From an uncultured Phycisphaerales bacterium (lineage in GTDB: Bacteria; Planctomycetota; Phycisphaerae; Phycisphaerales; UBA1924): a DNA stretch of 6,492 nt. Below the pieces are notes generated by a model. That model saw only the letters and a list, made by a program, of their open reading frames with translations. It did no database searches and was not told the origin of the DNA. Made by a program: the position numbers and the translations under genes. The stretch's first letter is position 1; the number at the start of each line of letters is the position of its first letter. Location of the stretch: the NCBI GenBank assembly GCA_937871415.1, contig CALMQD010000278.1:1-6492 (forward strand). Reading direction: 5' to 3'. Shown here in pieces: positions 6,101-6,492 of the stretch.

Positions 6101-6349
6101 GGAGCGGAGTTCGTCGATGCCCTCGACGGTGTTGACGGCTTCCTCGATGACCTGGGAGACCTGGGACTCGACTTCCTCGGGGGCGGCACCGGGGAGTGTG
6201 GTGCGGATGCTGATGGTGGGCAGGTCGACGGAGGGGAGACGGTCGACGCCGAGGTTGGTGAAGGCGACGGAGCCGACGACGACCATGGCCGCGATGAGCA
6301 TCACGGCGAAGACGGGTCGGGAGATGCAGACTTCGGCGAGGCGTTTCAT
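3173..6349 (-). CDS. RND efflux transporter permease (AcrB/HAE1-type inner-membrane pump)
   Basis: This 1058-residue protein is full length for the ACR_tran family. It is a proton-driven pump that works as a trimer with a periplasmic adaptor and outer-membrane channel. It opens with 'RLAEVCISRPVFAVMLIAAM' (TM1 about 11-30) and the family signature 'LPSVDLPTISIRTTLPGAAPEEVE'. The layout is TM1, a large periplasmic loop (about 31-335), TM2-6 (about 338-486), TM7 (about 527-545), a second loop (about 550-880) and TM8-12 (about 880-1035). Proton-relay residues are conserved: D400/D401 in 'GIVIDDAIVVLENIY' of TM4, K949-N950 in TM10, and R979 and T986 in 'RLRPILMTT' of TM11, matching AcrB D407/D408, K940, R971 and T978. 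The TM4 pattern suits HAE1 (drug or organic solute) pumps more than metal pumps, but the substrate cannot be read. ATG 6349 overlaps the upstream stop as ATGA and has a C-rich upstream without a ribosome site, so translation is probably coupled. Confidence 0.95.
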   Translation of the reverse strand: MKRLAEVCISRPVFAVMLIAAMVVVGSVAFTNLGVDRLPSVDLPTISIRTTLPGAAPEEVESQVSQVIEEAVNTVEGIDELRSISGQGSSIVIATFSLSRDIDAAAQDVRDRVATVLRQLPDDAEPPIVSKFDNDSSPVVTLALSGELSVRELTELADKTIRPRLERSDGVGEVRIVGGLERAVNVDLDAARLAALGIPISAVRDAIERQNADIPGGNVTGPQQEQVLRTMGRLKSPDAFNDIIIAVVNGAPIRIRDVGRASDAAKELRSASRLNGQPAVALEVRRQSGANTVEVIEGVRNEVALLAPVIPPGVNLEIIRDQSRYIYAALHEIETHLVLGSLLATLVVLAFMRSWRSTIIAGVAIPASVIATFGVMWAMNFTLNSVTMLALVLMVGIVIDDAIVVLENIYKQVEENHLPPMQAAVKGTAEIALAVLATTLSLVVIFVPVSFMSSISGRFLYQFGVTAAVAVLVSLLVSFSLTPMMSSRMLRPVTGTRAGHAASRSGFYAVLDRLYTRALSWCVRRRTLTLVTAALVIAASVPLYGRLKQDYLPSNIDEAEFSINIQGEEGVSFPAFDDAARAVEARVREHPAVRTTLSTIGGSFLGQVNRGDIYVIIAPHEERYFSLSRLWHETLRGSPLSAFKNNYTQTDVMQDLRRSLRAFGKDLRVSIRPNAAFNIGGGNFDIDIAISGPELDKLAEYTEALRVRALELGGMPDADTTLKLNTPELRVNIDRDRAADLGVSPRDLGTALRILVGGEDEVSRFRDESTNEDYDVQLRLAEPDRTDPGEIPQLLIPASRSPSGLAELRAFADIQPALSAARIDRLDRQRAANVRAAVGPGYALADRLEAVRAAVRDLHMPQEYSVKTLGRGRELERTFREFLIAFALSIVFMYMILAANYESYIHPFTILFSLPLSVPFAFLSLWLMGESLNLYSALGILVLFGVVKKNSILQVDHINQLTAAGMPIRDAVIQGSRDRLRPILMTTLALVGGMLPLAIGTGPGAEERRAIAVVVIGGQLLSLVITLLVTPVVHLAFHAATARLSRPWRTARSVAAAP

Positions 6350-6492
6350 GGTGTGGGGGGGGCGGGGGCGGAGCCGGGGTCCGGGTCTGGAGAGGGGGGA
6401 GGAGGGGAGCGGTCGAGGAAGGGGGAGTCGGGCGGGGGAGCGCGCTCGGCGCCTAAGAGTTCAGGGAAGTCGGTGGAGAGGAGGTTGGAAGA
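6346..6492 (-). CDS. C-terminal tail of the gene upstream of the RND pump, probably its periplasmic adaptor (partial)
   Basis: The only open minus-strand frame from the right edge gives 48 residues and ends in TGA (6348-6346), which overlaps the RND ATG as ATGA. The fragment starts SSNLLSTDFPELLGAERAPP and becomes strongly Pro-rich, ending in SAPAPPTP. No adaptor core domain is inside the window. The adaptor (HlyD/AcrA-type) identity is inferred only from the usual adaptor-permease gene order and the 4-bp overlap. A disordered Pro-rich tail after an adaptor's membrane-proximal domain would not be unusual. A regulator or other gene is possible. Confidence 0.5.
   Translation of the reverse strand, partial: SSNLLSTDFPELLGAERAPPPDSPFLDRSPPPPSPDPDPGSAPAPPTP
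6355..6385 (+). other. G-rich tract with quadruplex potential at the RND start junction
   Basis: On the + strand G-runs lie at 6355-6362, 6364-6368, 6376-6379 and 6383-6385, with loops of 1, 7 and 3 nt. The tract is the complement of the Pro codons of the upstream gene, so the mRNA itself is C-rich and any quadruplex would form in the transcription template strand. It may simply be a by-product of the CCC/CCG/CCT codons. Confidence 0.35.

Overview
The window is GC-rich DNA that most resembles a planctomycete, probably of the Phycisphaerales type. The best clue is the secreted protein at 252-1754 (-): a signal peptide, Cys-rich beta-type domains, a Gly/Ser linker and a C-terminal 'ADFNRDG...VDDIFDYLDAWF...GC' tail, which is the dockerin-like ending seen on many planctomycete exported proteins. 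The assignment rests on recognising this motif, not on a search.

Layout, left to right. Positions 2-175 (+) hold the last 57 codons of a probable membrane protein cut by the window edge. A 76-bp convergent gap with a compact inverted repeat follows. Positions 252-1754 (-) encode the secreted dockerin-tailed protein, which starts at GTG behind a good Shine-Dalgarno. A 330-bp divergent intergenic region (1755-2084) holds a sigma70-like promoter for that gene, a five-tract G-quadruplex motif, and a second promoter region with tandem direct repeats that faces the opposite way. Positions 2085-2534 and 2548-3129 (+) form a two-gene toxin-antitoxin cassette: an excisionase-type HTH antitoxin and a PIN_3-type ribonuclease with a VapC50-like C-terminal extension. 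After a 43-bp convergent gap, 3173-6349 (-) encodes a full-length RND (AcrB/HAE1-type) efflux permease. Its start overlaps the stop of an upstream gene (6346-6492, -) by ATGA; that gene is cut by the right edge and, by position, is probably the periplasmic adaptor of the pump.

The units look functionally independent: an exported surface or extracellular protein, a self-contained VapBC50-like module transcribed away from it, and the 3' end of an efflux operon entering from the right. The toxin-antitoxin pair sits between unrelated genes and uses visibly different third codon positions from the flanking minus-strand genes. This fits an inserted cassette, but the strong G-over-C bias of the + strand is a competing explanation.

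I see no rRNA, tRNA, CRISPR array, transposase or phage gene. I did not find a clearly undescribed system. The observations most worth checking are the repeat-bearing control region of the toxin-antitoxin operon, the G-quadruplex motif between the divergent promoters, the internal duplication of the secreted protein, and the proline-rich tail that overlaps the RND start.
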